Shown piece by piece: positions 14,179 through 22,074 of a DNA stretch of 36,359 nt. The stretch spans positions 1-36,359 of the forward strand of contig JACIWJ010000013.1 in the NCBI GenBank assembly GCA_014361015.1, read 5' to 3'. The position numbers and the translations under genes were made by a program. Below the pieces are notes generated by a model, which did not search any database, was not told where the DNA came from, and saw only the letters and a list, made by a program, of their open reading frames with translations. The first letter of the stretch is position 1. Each line of letters opens with the position of its first letter. Origin of the DNA: Candidatus Bipolaricaulota bacterium (GTDB lineage Bacteria > Bipolaricaulota > Bipolaricaulia > Bipolaricaulales > Bipolaricaulaceae).

Positions 14179-16590
14179 TCACCCCTCCGTCTCGCCGCCC
14201 TCTTCCTTCTCCGCCCGCAGGCGGGCCCGGATCTCGTCGAGCCGATCCGCGACCCGGCGGAAGAGCGTCCCCTCCGGGTAGTTTCCGTCCGGGTCCGCCT
14301 CCCCAGCCGGCATCCCGAACAGCACCTCCACCCCTTCCTCCACCGTGGCGCAGCTCCAGACGTGAAATCTTCCCTCGGTGACCGACCGGACCAGGTCCTC
14401 GGGGAGCATGAGGTCGTCCACGTTGCCCATGGGGACGATCACCCCTTGGTCTCCGGTGAGGCCGAGCTCCCGGCACACGAGGTAGTGCCCCTCGATCTTC
14501 TCGTTCACGCCTCCCACGGGCTGGAGGCGCCCCTTCTGGTCCACCGCCCCCGTCACGGCGATCCCTTGGCGCGCCGGGACCCCGGACAGGGCGGAGAGGA
14601 GGGCGTACAGCTCGGCCGCTGATGCCGAGTCCCCTTCGACCCCAGTGTAGGACTGCTCGAGGGCGAGGCTCGCCCCGAGGGAGAGGACGTTGCGCTGCCC
14701 GAACTGGCCCGCGAGGTAACCCTTGAGGATCATCACCCCCTTCGTGTGGAGCTTCCCCCCCAGCTCGGCCTCCCGCTCGATGTCCACGACGCCGCTCTTG
14801 GCGGTGAACACGTTGGCCGTGATCCGCGTCGGTTTCCCGAATGCGAAGTCGCCGAGGTCGAGCACAGCCAGGCCGTTCACCTGACCCACCGCTTCTCCGC
14901 GCACGCTCACGATCAGCTTCCCCCGCGCGATCCATTCCCGGACCTTCTCCGCGACGAGGGAGTGCCGGTACCGCCCCTTGGTGATCGCGTGGCGGACATG
15001 CTCCTCCTCCACCACCGCCCGCCCCTGGTTGCGGGCCCAGAAGCTCGCCTCCTCGACGACGCCGACAAGCACCCCGAACCGGGTGGCGAGCTTGCCCTGA
15101 TCGGAGGCGAGCTCGGCGGCGTGCTCCACGAGCCGCGCCACCCCCGATGGGGCGAACGGGAGCACGGTCGGGTTCTCCTCCCGACATGCCCGCACGAACC
15201 GCGCCACGGCGAGAGCGGATTCCTCTGTCCAGGGCATTTCGGTGTCGAAGTCGGCCCGGATGCGGAACAGCTTCTGAAAGTCCTCGTCGTAGTACTGGAG
15301 GAGCTGGTACAGGAGGGGAGATCCCACGAGAAGGATCTTCGCTCGGAGCGGGACCGGCTCGGGCCGCAACCCTTCCGTGGACGCGAGCCCAAGCATCTGG
15401 GCCGGGTCCTCGATCCGGATCTCGCCGGCCTTGAGCGCGATCTTGAGGGCCTCCCAAGAAAGGGGGAACCGGAGGAGGTTGGTCGCCGTGAGGACGAGGT
15501 ACCCCCCGTTGGCGCGATGGAGGGCCCCTCCCCGGATCTGGGTGAAGTCGGTGGTCACCGCCCCGAACTGGACCCGCCGCTCGATCGTGCCGAACAGGTT
15601 CGTGTAGGTGGCGTTCCCCTCGATCACGACCGGCGCCCCGTCGCGTCCCCCATGGTCCACGACCACGTTCACCCGATACCGGAGGAACCGATCCCCCGTC
15701 TCGGCAAGGGGGAACCCCGGGAGGGGCTTCTTGTTCCCCGCTTGGAATTGCTCGACGTTCTCCACGATGTCGGCCTTCACCTCAGCGAGGAAGGTCTGCA
15801 CCCGCTCGAGATCCTTGTACTTGTCCCGCAGCTGGGCGAAGCGGGGTTCGACGAGGAACTCCACCGCCTGCTGCGTGAGCCGGCGCTGGGTCTCGTGCCA
15901 CGCCTCGTCCAACCTCGCCAGCCGCTGGAAGACATCGCGGATCAAGCCCTGGAGCTCCTCCTGGCGGCGCACGATCTCCATCCGCTCCGCTTCGGGAAGG
16001 GCGGAGTAATCCTCCTGGGAGTACGGGCTCCCATCGGCCTTGAGGGGGATCGTGTTGATTCCAAGGGGCGTGCGCTGAATGGAAAATCCAAGCTGGGCCG
16101 CCCTCTGCTCGAGGTCGCGGAACGCCGCGTCCCGCTCCAAGGAGAACCGGTCGCGTTCCTTCTTGGCGCGGGCCTTGAACTCGTCGGACTCGATCACGCG
16201 GGGCACCTCGCGGGACAGGAACTCGACACACCGTTCCATGTCCTGCTTCAGCTCTCGCCCCCTTCCCGCGGGAAGGAGGAGATAGCGCGGCACGTGGGGG
16301 ACCTGGAAGTTGTGCACGTAGCAAATATCGGGCGGGACGGGCTTCTCCCGGGATATCCGCTCGAGGAGATGGGTGATGGCTGAGGTTTTCCCCAGCCCCG
16401 GCTCCCCCGAGACGTAGATGTTGTAGCGGTGGTGGGGATCATCAAGGGTCAGTCCAAGCCAGAGGGCCTCCATCGCCCGCGCCTGGCCCACGATGTCCTC
16501 CAGCGGCGGCAACTCATCGGTCGTGGCGAACGAGAACACCTTGGGATCGCACCGGCGGCGGAGTCGGTCCGGGGGCACCTCGCGGATCAT
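14179..16590 (-). CDS. Lon-family ATP-dependent protease (LonB/LonC-like, AAA_32 type)
   Basis: An 803-residue protease. After a short N-terminal segment comes Walker A GEPGLGKTS (62-70), so the large Lon N-domain is missing. A long helical, coiled-coil-like insertion (about 110-285) follows. The AAA region contains GNATYTNLFGTIERRVQFG (325-343) and GGALHRANGGYLVL (354-367), where the family's Walker B/sensor-like elements lie. The peptidase domain (about 555-760) has Ser655 in VEGDSASAAEL and Lys698 in GGVNEKIEG. They are 43 residues apart, as in classical Lon, so the catalytic dyad is intact. There is no clear membrane anchor, which suggests a cytosolic enzyme. The ATG at 16590 lies 9 nt after a -10, with no ribosome site. 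Substrates cannot be inferred. Confidence 0.9.
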   Translation of the reverse strand: MIREVPPDRLRRRCDPKVFSFATTDELPPLEDIVGQARAMEALWLGLTLDDPHHRYNIYVSGEPGLGKTSAITHLLERISREKPVPPDICYVHNFQVPHVPRYLLLPAGRGRELKQDMERCVEFLSREVPRVIESDEFKARAKKERDRFSLERDAAFRDLEQRAAQLGFSIQRTPLGINTIPLKADGSPYSQEDYSALPEAERMEIVRRQEELQGLIRDVFQRLARLDEAWHETQRRLTQQAVEFLVEPRFAQLRDKYKDLERVQTFLAEVKADIVENVEQFQAGNKKPLPGFPLAETGDRFLRYRVNVVVDHGGRDGAPVVIEGNATYTNLFGTIERRVQFGAVTTDFTQIRGGALHRANGGYLVLTATNLLRFPLSWEALKIALKAGEIRIEDPAQMLGLASTEGLRPEPVPLRAKILLVGSPLLYQLLQYYDEDFQKLFRIRADFDTEMPWTEESALAVARFVRACREENPTVLPFAPSGVARLVEHAAELASDQGKLATRFGVLVGVVEEASFWARNQGRAVVEEEHVRHAITKGRYRHSLVAEKVREWIARGKLIVSVRGEAVGQVNGLAVLDLGDFAFGKPTRITANVFTAKSGVVDIEREAELGGKLHTKGVMILKGYLAGQFGQRNVLSLGASLALEQSYTGVEGDSASAAELYALLSALSGVPARQGIAVTGAVDQKGRLQPVGGVNEKIEGHYLVCRELGLTGDQGVIVPMGNVDDLMLPEDLVRSVTEGRFHVWSCATVEEGVEVLFGMPAGEADPDGNYPEGTLFRRVADRLDEIRARLRAEKEEGGETEG

Positions 16591-16598
16591 CGTTGGGC

Positions 16599-16605
16599 TA
16601 TGATA
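16599..16605. promoter_or_regulatory. Shared bidirectional -10 for the Lon-like protease and the PLD-like gene
   Basis: The heptamer TATGATA reads TATGAT on the plus strand, 8 nt before the ATG at 16613. It reads TATCAT on the minus strand, 9 nt before the ATG at 16590. Only 22 bp separate the two start codons and neither has a ribosome site, so one AT-rich core appears to start two leaderless transcripts. Confidence 0.6.
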
Positions 16606-16612
16606 CCCCGCG

Positions 16613-17665
16613 ATGAAGCGCGTGGCCATCTTGCTCTTCTTCGCTGTCTGGACCGCGCAGGCGCTCCCCGTCATCCCGTTGGCGACCACGCCCGACCGCG
16701 GGACGTACCCCGAGTTCGTCGCGGCACGGATCGCCTCGGCAGAAGAGGAAGTCCTCGTCGCCCTGTCCGACCTCCGCCTCTACGCGGGGGACGGCGCCAC
16801 GTCCCCCCTTGTCGCTGCCCTCGTCGGCGCAGCGGCCCGCGGGGTCGCGGTGCGGGTCCTCGTCGACCGGCGGGGGGACGGGCCCTACCGGGAGCAGCAG
16901 GAGGCGTTCGCCCACCTCGCGGAGCGGGGCGTGGCGGTGCGATGGGACGATCCGCAGGTGACCCTCCACACGAAGTTCCTCGTCGTCGACCGGCGGTGGG
17001 TTGTGGCCGGATCCACCCATTGGACGGCCTCGGCCCTCACGCGGAGCGTCCAGCTGGACCTGGCGGTGGAGGACGAGGAGGTGGGGGGCGCGTTCCGATC
17101 GTTCTTCGACCTCTTGTGGGAGGGGCAAATCAAGGCGAGCGCGCACCTCCCCCCGCAGCCGTGGCCCCGACCGACCTTGGTCCCCCTTCTCGACTTCCCC
17201 CAGGGAGGGCTCCATGCCGAGCTCATCCCCCGTCTCGTCCGCCAGGCTCAGGAGTCCGTCTGCGCCATCATCTACCGGTTGGGTTACTACCCGGCCTACG
17301 GGGACAGCCCGTCCAACCGGATCGTGGAGGAGCTGCGCGCGGCGGCGAGCCGGGGGGTGGCGGTCTCCGTCCTCCTCGAGGGGGGAGAGGACTTCCCGGA
17401 CCTCGCGCGGGACAACCAGCTCGCGGGGGCGTACCTTGCGACCGGCGGAGTGCGGGTCCGGTTCGACGCGCCCGGCACTACCCTCCACGCCAAGTGCCTG
17501 ATCGTGGATGGACAGGATGTGGTGATCAGCTCCGCCAACTGGTCCTACGCGTCGCTCGTCCAGAACGTGGAGGCGGGCCTCGCCGTGCTGGGAGCACCCG
17601 CCCTCGGGCTGCCGTTGCGGCACCTGTTCGACGAACTGTGGGAGCGAGCTCGGCCCCTCCCCTAG
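16613..17665 (+). CDS. Exported phospholipase D-like protein
   Basis: A 350-residue member of the phospholipase D superfamily. It has a signal peptide (MKRVAILLFFAVWTAQA, about 1-17) and two HKD half-sites. The first is LHTKFLVVDRRWVVAGSTHWT (about 122-142) and the second LHAKCLIVDGQDVVISSANWS (about 293-313). Both keep H-x-K, the downstream D and the G/S-S-x-x-W ending, so an active phosphodiesterase with paired halves is plausible. Substrates could be phospholipids, cardiolipin-type lipids or nucleic acids (Nuc-like); the sequence does not decide. It is likely periplasmic or secreted. The mRNA is apparently leaderless. The stop overlaps that of the convergent gene by sharing CTAG. Confidence 0.87.
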   Translation: MKRVAILLFFAVWTAQALPVIPLATTPDRGTYPEFVAARIASAEEEVLVALSDLRLYAGDGATSPLVAALVGAAARGVAVRVLVDRRGDGPYREQQEAFAHLAERGVAVRWDDPQVTLHTKFLVVDRRWVVAGSTHWTASALTRSVQLDLAVEDEEVGGAFRSFFDLLWEGQIKASAHLPPQPWPRPTLVPLLDFPQGGLHAELIPRLVRQAQESVCAIIYRLGYYPAYGDSPSNRIVEELRAAASRGVAVSVLLEGGEDFPDLARDNQLAGAYLATGGVRVRFDAPGTTLHAKCLIVDGQDVVISSANWSYASLVQNVEAGLAVLGAPALGLPLRHLFDELWERARPLP

Positions 17666-18318
17666 AAGCTCACCGGGCCGGCGACGGGGATCGTCACCCG
17701 TTCCACTCTCCCTTCCATGCCCACGAACCCCGTGACCCACCCCATCAGCCGCGCCCGCGCCCCCGACGAAGGGGGATACAGGACGTAGCTCACGGTGAGC
17801 TCCTGCCCCGGGTACAGCTCCATGGCGGACGAAGGCAGGATCTCCAATTGCCCTTGCTCGTTCACGGTGCTCGGATCGCGCGCTGTCACCACCCACCCCG
17901 GGGGAACATCCACCGTCAGCCCCGGGGCCATGATCCGGGTCCGCGCGAGGAAGGTGACCGTGACCTCCACCGCGCTCTGAGTCCAGCGGACCTCGCGGAT
18001 GGCCCCTCCTCGCGCATCGGCCACCACCATCGTGCTGAGCCGCGCCAGAGGTTGCCCGCCATGGACGACGTCCACCACGACCTCCCACGGCCCAGCGGGC
18101 ACGATCCAACTCGCCCACGGTTGGCTCGTGGTCGCATCGGGCCGCCCATCGCCATTGAAGTCCCACTTGAACTGAGCCCCGGCCGGCGCCCCGGCCACCT
18201 GGAGGGTGATCTCCGCCCCCGGAAGGGGGATCGCGGTCGACGGGATCAAGCCGAGGCCGCTCGCCAAGGCTAGGAACCCGAACACCATCGAACATGCGGT
18301 TGCTGTGACCAGCCGCAT
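17662..18318 (-). CDS. Secreted protein with a short PKD-like segment and a GW...PG module
   Basis: A 218-residue exported protein of unknown function. A signal peptide (about 1-23) precedes a segment reading AGAQFKWDFNGDGRPDATTSQPWASW (about 46-71), which resembles the WDFNGDG core of PKD domains. Further on, VPPGWVVTARDP...LYPGQELTVSYVLYPP (about 138-185) resembles the PxGWxxTP...KAG....IIYxVxVP module found twice in the adjacent 735-residue protein. The two genes therefore look related by duplication. The ATG at 18318 follows AAGGAGG. It lies downstream of the larger gene with a 9-bp hairpin between them. It probably acts outside the membrane; no enzyme motif is seen. Confidence 0.75.
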   Translation of the reverse strand: MRLVTATACSMVFGFLALASGLGLIPSTAIPLPGAEITLQVAGAPAGAQFKWDFNGDGRPDATTSQPWASWIVPAGPWEVVVDVVHGGQPLARLSTMVVADARGGAIREVRWTQSAVEVTVTFLARTRIMAPGLTVDVPPGWVVTARDPSTVNEQGQLEILPSSAMELYPGQELTVSYVLYPPSSGARARLMGWVTGFVGMEGRVERVTIPVAGPVSF

Positions 18319-18341
18319 CGTTGCCTCCTTCGTTGTGGCAA

Positions 18342-18362
18342 GCGGGGGCCATCGGCCCCCGC
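18342..18362 (-). other. Intercistronic hairpin between two secreted-protein genes
   Basis: A perfect 9-bp inverted repeat GCGGGGGCC / GGCCCCCGC with a 3-nt loop, 23 bp upstream of the ATG at 18318. It has no T-tract on either strand, so transcript stabilisation, partial termination or processing are all possible. Confidence 0.5.
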
Positions 18363-18399
18363 CGCCTTCGATCCTGAGGAAGACCAGCTTACCTTGCCC

Positions 18400-20607
18400 C
18401 TAGTAATCGCAGATCCCGGGCGCCCGCCCTGGCAACACATCGCAGATCGGGGTCCCCGTGAGCCACAGGGCGATGATCACCTTCAACGTCTCGTAGTCCA
18501 CGATCCCCGGGGAGCAGGTCCGCGGGACCCTCGTCCCCTCAAGCCAGAACGCGATCGCCCGCTGTACCTGGGGGAACGTGATCTTGTCGGAGAGCGAGAG
18601 GTCGATCGTGTCCCGGGCCACATCCCACCGTGAGATGGCAACCACCACGTCGAGGCAGTCGGTGAGGTCAACCCGATTTGCACCCGTCACCTCGACCTCA
18701 ATGCAGGGATGGCCACTGTCAGCACGGCCAACGATCATCGCGGTGTCCAGAACCTTGCACGGATCGGGAGGAGTGGACTCCACGGTCACCGTGGGCGGGA
18801 CCTCGACCTGGTAGATGATCGTCTTCGTCTGGCCTGCCTTGAGGACATCGGGGAAGGCCCACTGGTCCACGCCCGGCTTGTAGATGAAACCATCGTTCTG
18901 GATCGGAGTCAGCCGCCATCCCATCGGGAGGTCCTCATCAAGGCCCACCCCGTACACATCGCGGTCGGTGGTGATCTCGACCTTGACCGTGAACATGTTC
19001 CCCACGACGTTGCCCGCTGAGTCATAGAACCCGATCACGACGCCCTCGCACGGGATGGGGGTGATGATCCAGCGCTGGGCGCGCAGGTTGGGTTGGGGCA
19101 TCACGGGCAACGGCTGGTCGATCGCGGTGCAGGCGTGCGCGTAGGCGGCAATCGACTTCAGCGTGTGAAGGTCCAGGCGTTCCCCGCACGCCTTGGCCAC
19201 CGGCCGATCCGTCCGCCACAGCTCCGTGGCCCGCGCGAGCTGATCCATCGTGATCATCTCCGACAGGCGGAGATCGATCTTGTCCTCCTCGCCGGGCATC
19301 GTCGCCGGGACGAGGTGCGCCACCGCTTCCAGGATGGACAGGCAGTCGTTCACGAGGAAGCAGGACTCCCCCAGCACCTCGAGCTCGAACTCCGGCACCT
19401 TGGCCTGGAACGTACCCGTGATGCAGAACTGCTGCGGGAGCCGGATCGAAGCGAGCAGCTCCACCCGCGGGACGGTCACATCGTAGATGATGACCCGTTC
19501 GCTTCCCGCTTTGATCGTCTCCAGGAACACCCACTGCACCGCCGCACGGTTGAAGATCGCTCCCCCGTTGTTGACCGGCGTGATCTCCCATCCCACCGGC
19601 GGATCCTCGTCGAGACCCGCCCCGGCGAGGTCCTGGTCGGTGTGGATCCTCACCTGAACGCGGAACGTGTACCCGGGCAGGGCGGTGGTGGTGGAGATGG
19701 AGCGGGTCGCGGTCACGGTGAGGTGGGAAACGGACAGCGGCATCGTGTGGGACGTCTCCATCCCCGTGTTGTCGACGACCGTCAAGCGCACGGTGTAGGA
19801 CCCACCGGAGAGGTACGCGTACCGCACCACCGGCTCCGTGCTCACGAGGTCCACCACTCCATCCCCATTGAAATCCCAACGGTACTCAACGATCGTCCCG
19901 TCGGGATCGTAGCTCCCTGAGGTGTCGAACGTCACCTGCTGGCGGGCCCGCGGGGCCGTTGGCGTCACGACGAGCCGCGCCACCGGCGGCTGGTTCCTCA
20001 TCCCCTGGACGACGATCGTGTCCGTGGTGTTGAGCTCGAGGCGGGTGGGGGCGTTGATGTTCCCCGATTTGAACACGATCCTCGAGATCCCGGTGAAGGC
20101 GCCGGGGACGATCGTGACCTGGAACTCGTCGGGAAGCGGGCCCAACACCCCACCGTCGGTGTTGTTGTCGCCCCACGTCCACAGGATCTGGTACTCGTTC
20201 CCGACGAGGATGTAGTCGTCGTCAAGCTCGGGAAGGAAGATCCTCAGGAAGTTCCCCACGTCATCCTGGACGACCCACCCCGCGCCGGGGGGGAAATCGC
20301 GCAGCGTCAACCGGACGTTTCCCCCGCTGCCGGCCTCCGCCCGGTTGAGGAGGAAGAAGAGGTACAGGTTCAGGGTTGTCGGCTCTCGATACAAGAACAG
20401 AACGAGGTTCCCCGTCTCCGCAAGCTCGTTGGTGCTGCGGGACAGCGCGCTGTCGTACGCATAGAACTCCTGGGCCGTCTTCGCCCCCGCGAGGGGAGGA
20501 ACGGCGGCCTTCACCGCTCCCTGGGTCAGTTGGAAGTAGCCCTGGGCGCTCAAGGGCAAAGCCGTGACCAGGGAAATCAAAAGCAACAAGCTGATCTTCC
20601 TCACCAT
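18400..20607 (-). CDS. Large secreted protein: PKD domain plus two tandem repeat modules
   Basis: A 735-residue exported protein I cannot assign to a named family. It has a signal peptide (about 1-21, ending LPLSAQG) and a unique beta-rich N-terminal region (25-200). A PKD domain (about 205-292) carries the SYDPDGTIVEYRWDFNGDG and GGSYTVRLTVVD motifs. Then come two repeats of about 190 residues (about 310-498 and 534-720). Each begins with TD.D..G.GLDED.P.GW..TP..N.G.I, continues QW.F....KAG....IIY.V.VP, and ends with a Cys-anchored helical part (CLSILEAVAHL / CLDVVVAISRW...IDL.LS..IT). Conserved cysteines suggest disulfides and an extracytoplasmic location. AAGGAGG is 6 nt before the ATG at 20607; two other in-frame starts lie within 6 nt. 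A surface or adhesion role is only a guess. Confidence 0.8.
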   Translation of the reverse strand: MVRKISLLLLISLVTALPLSAQGYFQLTQGAVKAAVPPLAGAKTAQEFYAYDSALSRSTNELAETGNLVLFLYREPTTLNLYLFFLLNRAEAGSGGNVRLTLRDFPPGAGWVVQDDVGNFLRIFLPELDDDYILVGNEYQILWTWGDNNTDGGVLGPLPDEFQVTIVPGAFTGISRIVFKSGNINAPTRLELNTTDTIVVQGMRNQPPVARLVVTPTAPRARQQVTFDTSGSYDPDGTIVEYRWDFNGDGVVDLVSTEPVVRYAYLSGGSYTVRLTVVDNTGMETSHTMPLSVSHLTVTATRSISTTTALPGYTFRVQVRIHTDQDLAGAGLDEDPPVGWEITPVNNGGAIFNRAAVQWVFLETIKAGSERVIIYDVTVPRVELLASIRLPQQFCITGTFQAKVPEFELEVLGESCFLVNDCLSILEAVAHLVPATMPGEEDKIDLRLSEMITMDQLARATELWRTDRPVAKACGERLDLHTLKSIAAYAHACTAIDQPLPVMPQPNLRAQRWIITPIPCEGVVIGFYDSAGNVVGNMFTVKVEITTDRDVYGVGLDEDLPMGWRLTPIQNDGFIYKPGVDQWAFPDVLKAGQTKTIIYQVEVPPTVTVESTPPDPCKVLDTAMIVGRADSGHPCIEVEVTGANRVDLTDCLDVVVAISRWDVARDTIDLSLSDKITFPQVQRAIAFWLEGTRVPRTCSPGIVDYETLKVIIALWLTGTPICDVLPGRAPGICDY
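18448..19680 (-). repeat. Tandem protein-level repeat region (two modules)
   Basis: Module A is encoded by about 19680-19114 and module B by about 19008-18448. Shared positions include GLDEDxPxGW, TPxxNxGxI, QWxF and KAGxxxxIIYxVxVP, and a Cys-Leu start to the helical half. The similarity is in protein, not DNA, so the duplication is old. Confidence 0.75.
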
Positions 20608-20743
20608 CATCAACCTCCTTACCTTGTCCAGCGCGGCAAGTCTACTCGCAAACGCCGTTTCCGTCTGTAACTGGGATCACCCCCCTGCCGGCGGATTCAT
20701 GGTCTCGGAGGGACAGACTACCCACGGGAAGGGAACGACCCGA

Positions 20744-20789
20744 GGAAAGAAGCGGACCCCTCGCCCCAGCTTTGTCCTGGGCCGAGGGG
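20744..20789 (-). terminator. Terminator after rplM
   Basis: An inverted repeat (20757-20789: CCCCTCG and CCCAG arms with one mismatch, 7-nt loop) is followed on the minus strand by TCCGCTTCTTTCC. It lies 33 bp past the rplM stop. The remainder of the 215-bp gap up to 20822 shows nothing else I can support. Confidence 0.55.
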
Positions 20790-20822
20790 ACCTAGATCAC
20801 CACGCCGGCGGGCCCGTGGAAG

Positions 20823-21266
20823 CTACAGGGACAGGGCCTCGGGCATCTGGGCCTGATGGGGATGCTCCGGCCCCGGGTAGACCTTGAGCTTGCGGAGCAT
20901 CCGCCGCCCGAGCTCGTTCTTGGGGAGCATCCGCCGCACCGCGAGCTTGATCGGGATCTCCGGATGGCGGCGCTGCAGCTCGCGGTAGGGGGTTGCGGTG
21001 AGGTGGCCGATGTACCCCGAATGGCGATAGTGCATCTTCTGATCCCACTTCTTTCCCGTCAGGCGCACGCGATCGGCGTTGACCACGATCACGTAGTCCC
21101 CCACATCGAAGAACGGGGTGTAGGTGGGCTTGTGCTTGCCTTGAAGGACGAGCGCGAGCTTCGAGGCGAGCCGCCCGAGCGGCTGGTCCGTGGCATCCAC
21201 CACGTACCACCCGCGCCGGAACGTCACCCCGGCGTCACCCTTCTTGGCCATGTACGTCTTCTGCAT
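20823..21266 (-). CDS. rplM: 50S ribosomal protein L13
   Basis: A 147-residue early-assembly protein of the large subunit. Signatures include WYVVDATDQPLGRLASKLALVLQGKHKPTYTPFFDVGDYVIVVNADRVRLTGKKWDQKMHYRHSGYIGHL and the VRRMLPKNELGRRMLRKLKVYPGPEHPHQAQ segment that defines L13. The ATG at 21266 follows GAGGAGGAAGGG. It has its own promoter and terminator. The usual partner rpsI (S9) is absent downstream, so the common rplM-rpsI operon is broken here. Confidence 0.97.
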   Translation of the reverse strand: MQKTYMAKKGDAGVTFRRGWYVVDATDQPLGRLASKLALVLQGKHKPTYTPFFDVGDYVIVVNADRVRLTGKKWDQKMHYRHSGYIGHLTATPYRELQRRHPEIPIKLAVRRMLPKNELGRRMLRKLKVYPGPEHPHQAQMPEALSL

Positions 21267-21290
21267 CCCTTCCTCCTCGTGCTGAATCGG

Positions 21291-21319
21291 ATCATAGACG
21301 CGACAGGGGACCGGATCAA
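21291..21319 (-). promoter_or_regulatory. rplM promoter
   Basis: Minus strand TTGATC (21319-21314), 17-nt spacer, TATGAT (21296-21291). It lies between the FAH-family gene stop (21334) and rplM, giving a leader of about 18 nt with the ribosome site. Confidence 0.7.
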
Positions 21320-21333
21320 CCCCGAGCGTTGCC

Positions 21334-22074
21334 TCACACGATGCGCACGGCGAGGGAGCCGATCCCCGCGACTTCCACCTCGACCCGGTCCCCGCGATGG
21401 AGCTCGCCCACGCCGGACGGGGTCCCGGTCAGCACCACATCCTCCGGCAGCAGGGTCATGAACGTGCTCACGTAGGAGAGGACTTCGGCCACGGGGAAGA
21501 TCATGTCCCGGGTGTGGCCGTGTTGGCGCAGCTCGCCGTTGACGCGGGTGGAGATGGACACGCCCTGGGGATCGAGCTCGGTCTCGATCCACGGCCCCAA
21601 CGGGAGGAACCCGTCGGCGGACTTGGCGCGCACCCATTGGAGGTCGGTCTTCTGGCGGTCGCGGGCGGTGAGGTCGAGGGCGCACGTGTAGCCGCGGACA
21701 TGAACCAAAGCCTCCTCCGGGGGGACGGCCTTCATCCGGCGGCCGATGACGACGGCAAGCTCCCCTTCGTAGTGGAGGAGCTGGGTGAACGGGGGGTAGG
21801 GGATCTCCGCCCCCGGACGGGCGAGGGCGTTCGGGGCCTTGAGGAACAGGCCCGGCTCAGAGGGCACCTCATCGGGATGGCCCATCTCCCGGATGTGGTC
21901 CCGCCAGTTGCGGCCGACGCAGACGATCTTCGTTGGCCGCGCCGGGGGGAGGAGCCGAACGTCCTCCAGGTCGTACACCCGCCCCGTCGGGGGGCCACCG
22001 GGGCCCCGGGTCGCCCTGACCCGCCCCCCCTCCACGACCCCCCACGTCCCCCGACCGAAGCGGACGATCCTCAC
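21334..22074 (-). CDS. Fumarylacetoacetate hydrolase (FAH) family protein
   Basis: A 246-residue FAH-superfamily protein. Members hydrolyse, decarboxylate or isomerise acylpyruvates and related keto acids, using a divalent metal. Recognisable elements are KIVCVGRNWRDHIREMG (about 49-65), LHYEGELAVVIGRR (about 100-113) carrying the acidic metal ligands, GFLPLGPWI (about 155-163) and LLPEDVVLTGTPSGVG near the C-terminus. The exact substrate cannot be read; oxaloacetate decarboxylase, acylpyruvase and homoprotocatechuate-pathway enzymes are options. The GTG at 22074 overlaps the purA TGA (GTGA). It is last in the purB-ileS-purA-FAH run, so co-transcription with housekeeping genes favours a general metabolite-repair role (inference). 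Confidence 0.88.
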   Translation of the reverse strand: MRIVRFGRGTWGVVEGGRVRATRGPGGPPTGRVYDLEDVRLLPPARPTKIVCVGRNWRDHIREMGHPDEVPSEPGLFLKAPNALARPGAEIPYPPFTQLLHYEGELAVVIGRRMKAVPPEEALVHVRGYTCALDLTARDRQKTDLQWVRAKSADGFLPLGPWIETELDPQGVSISTRVNGELRQHGHTRDMIFPVAEVLSYVSTFMTLLPEDVVLTGTPSGVGELHRGDRVEVEVAGIGSLAVRIV

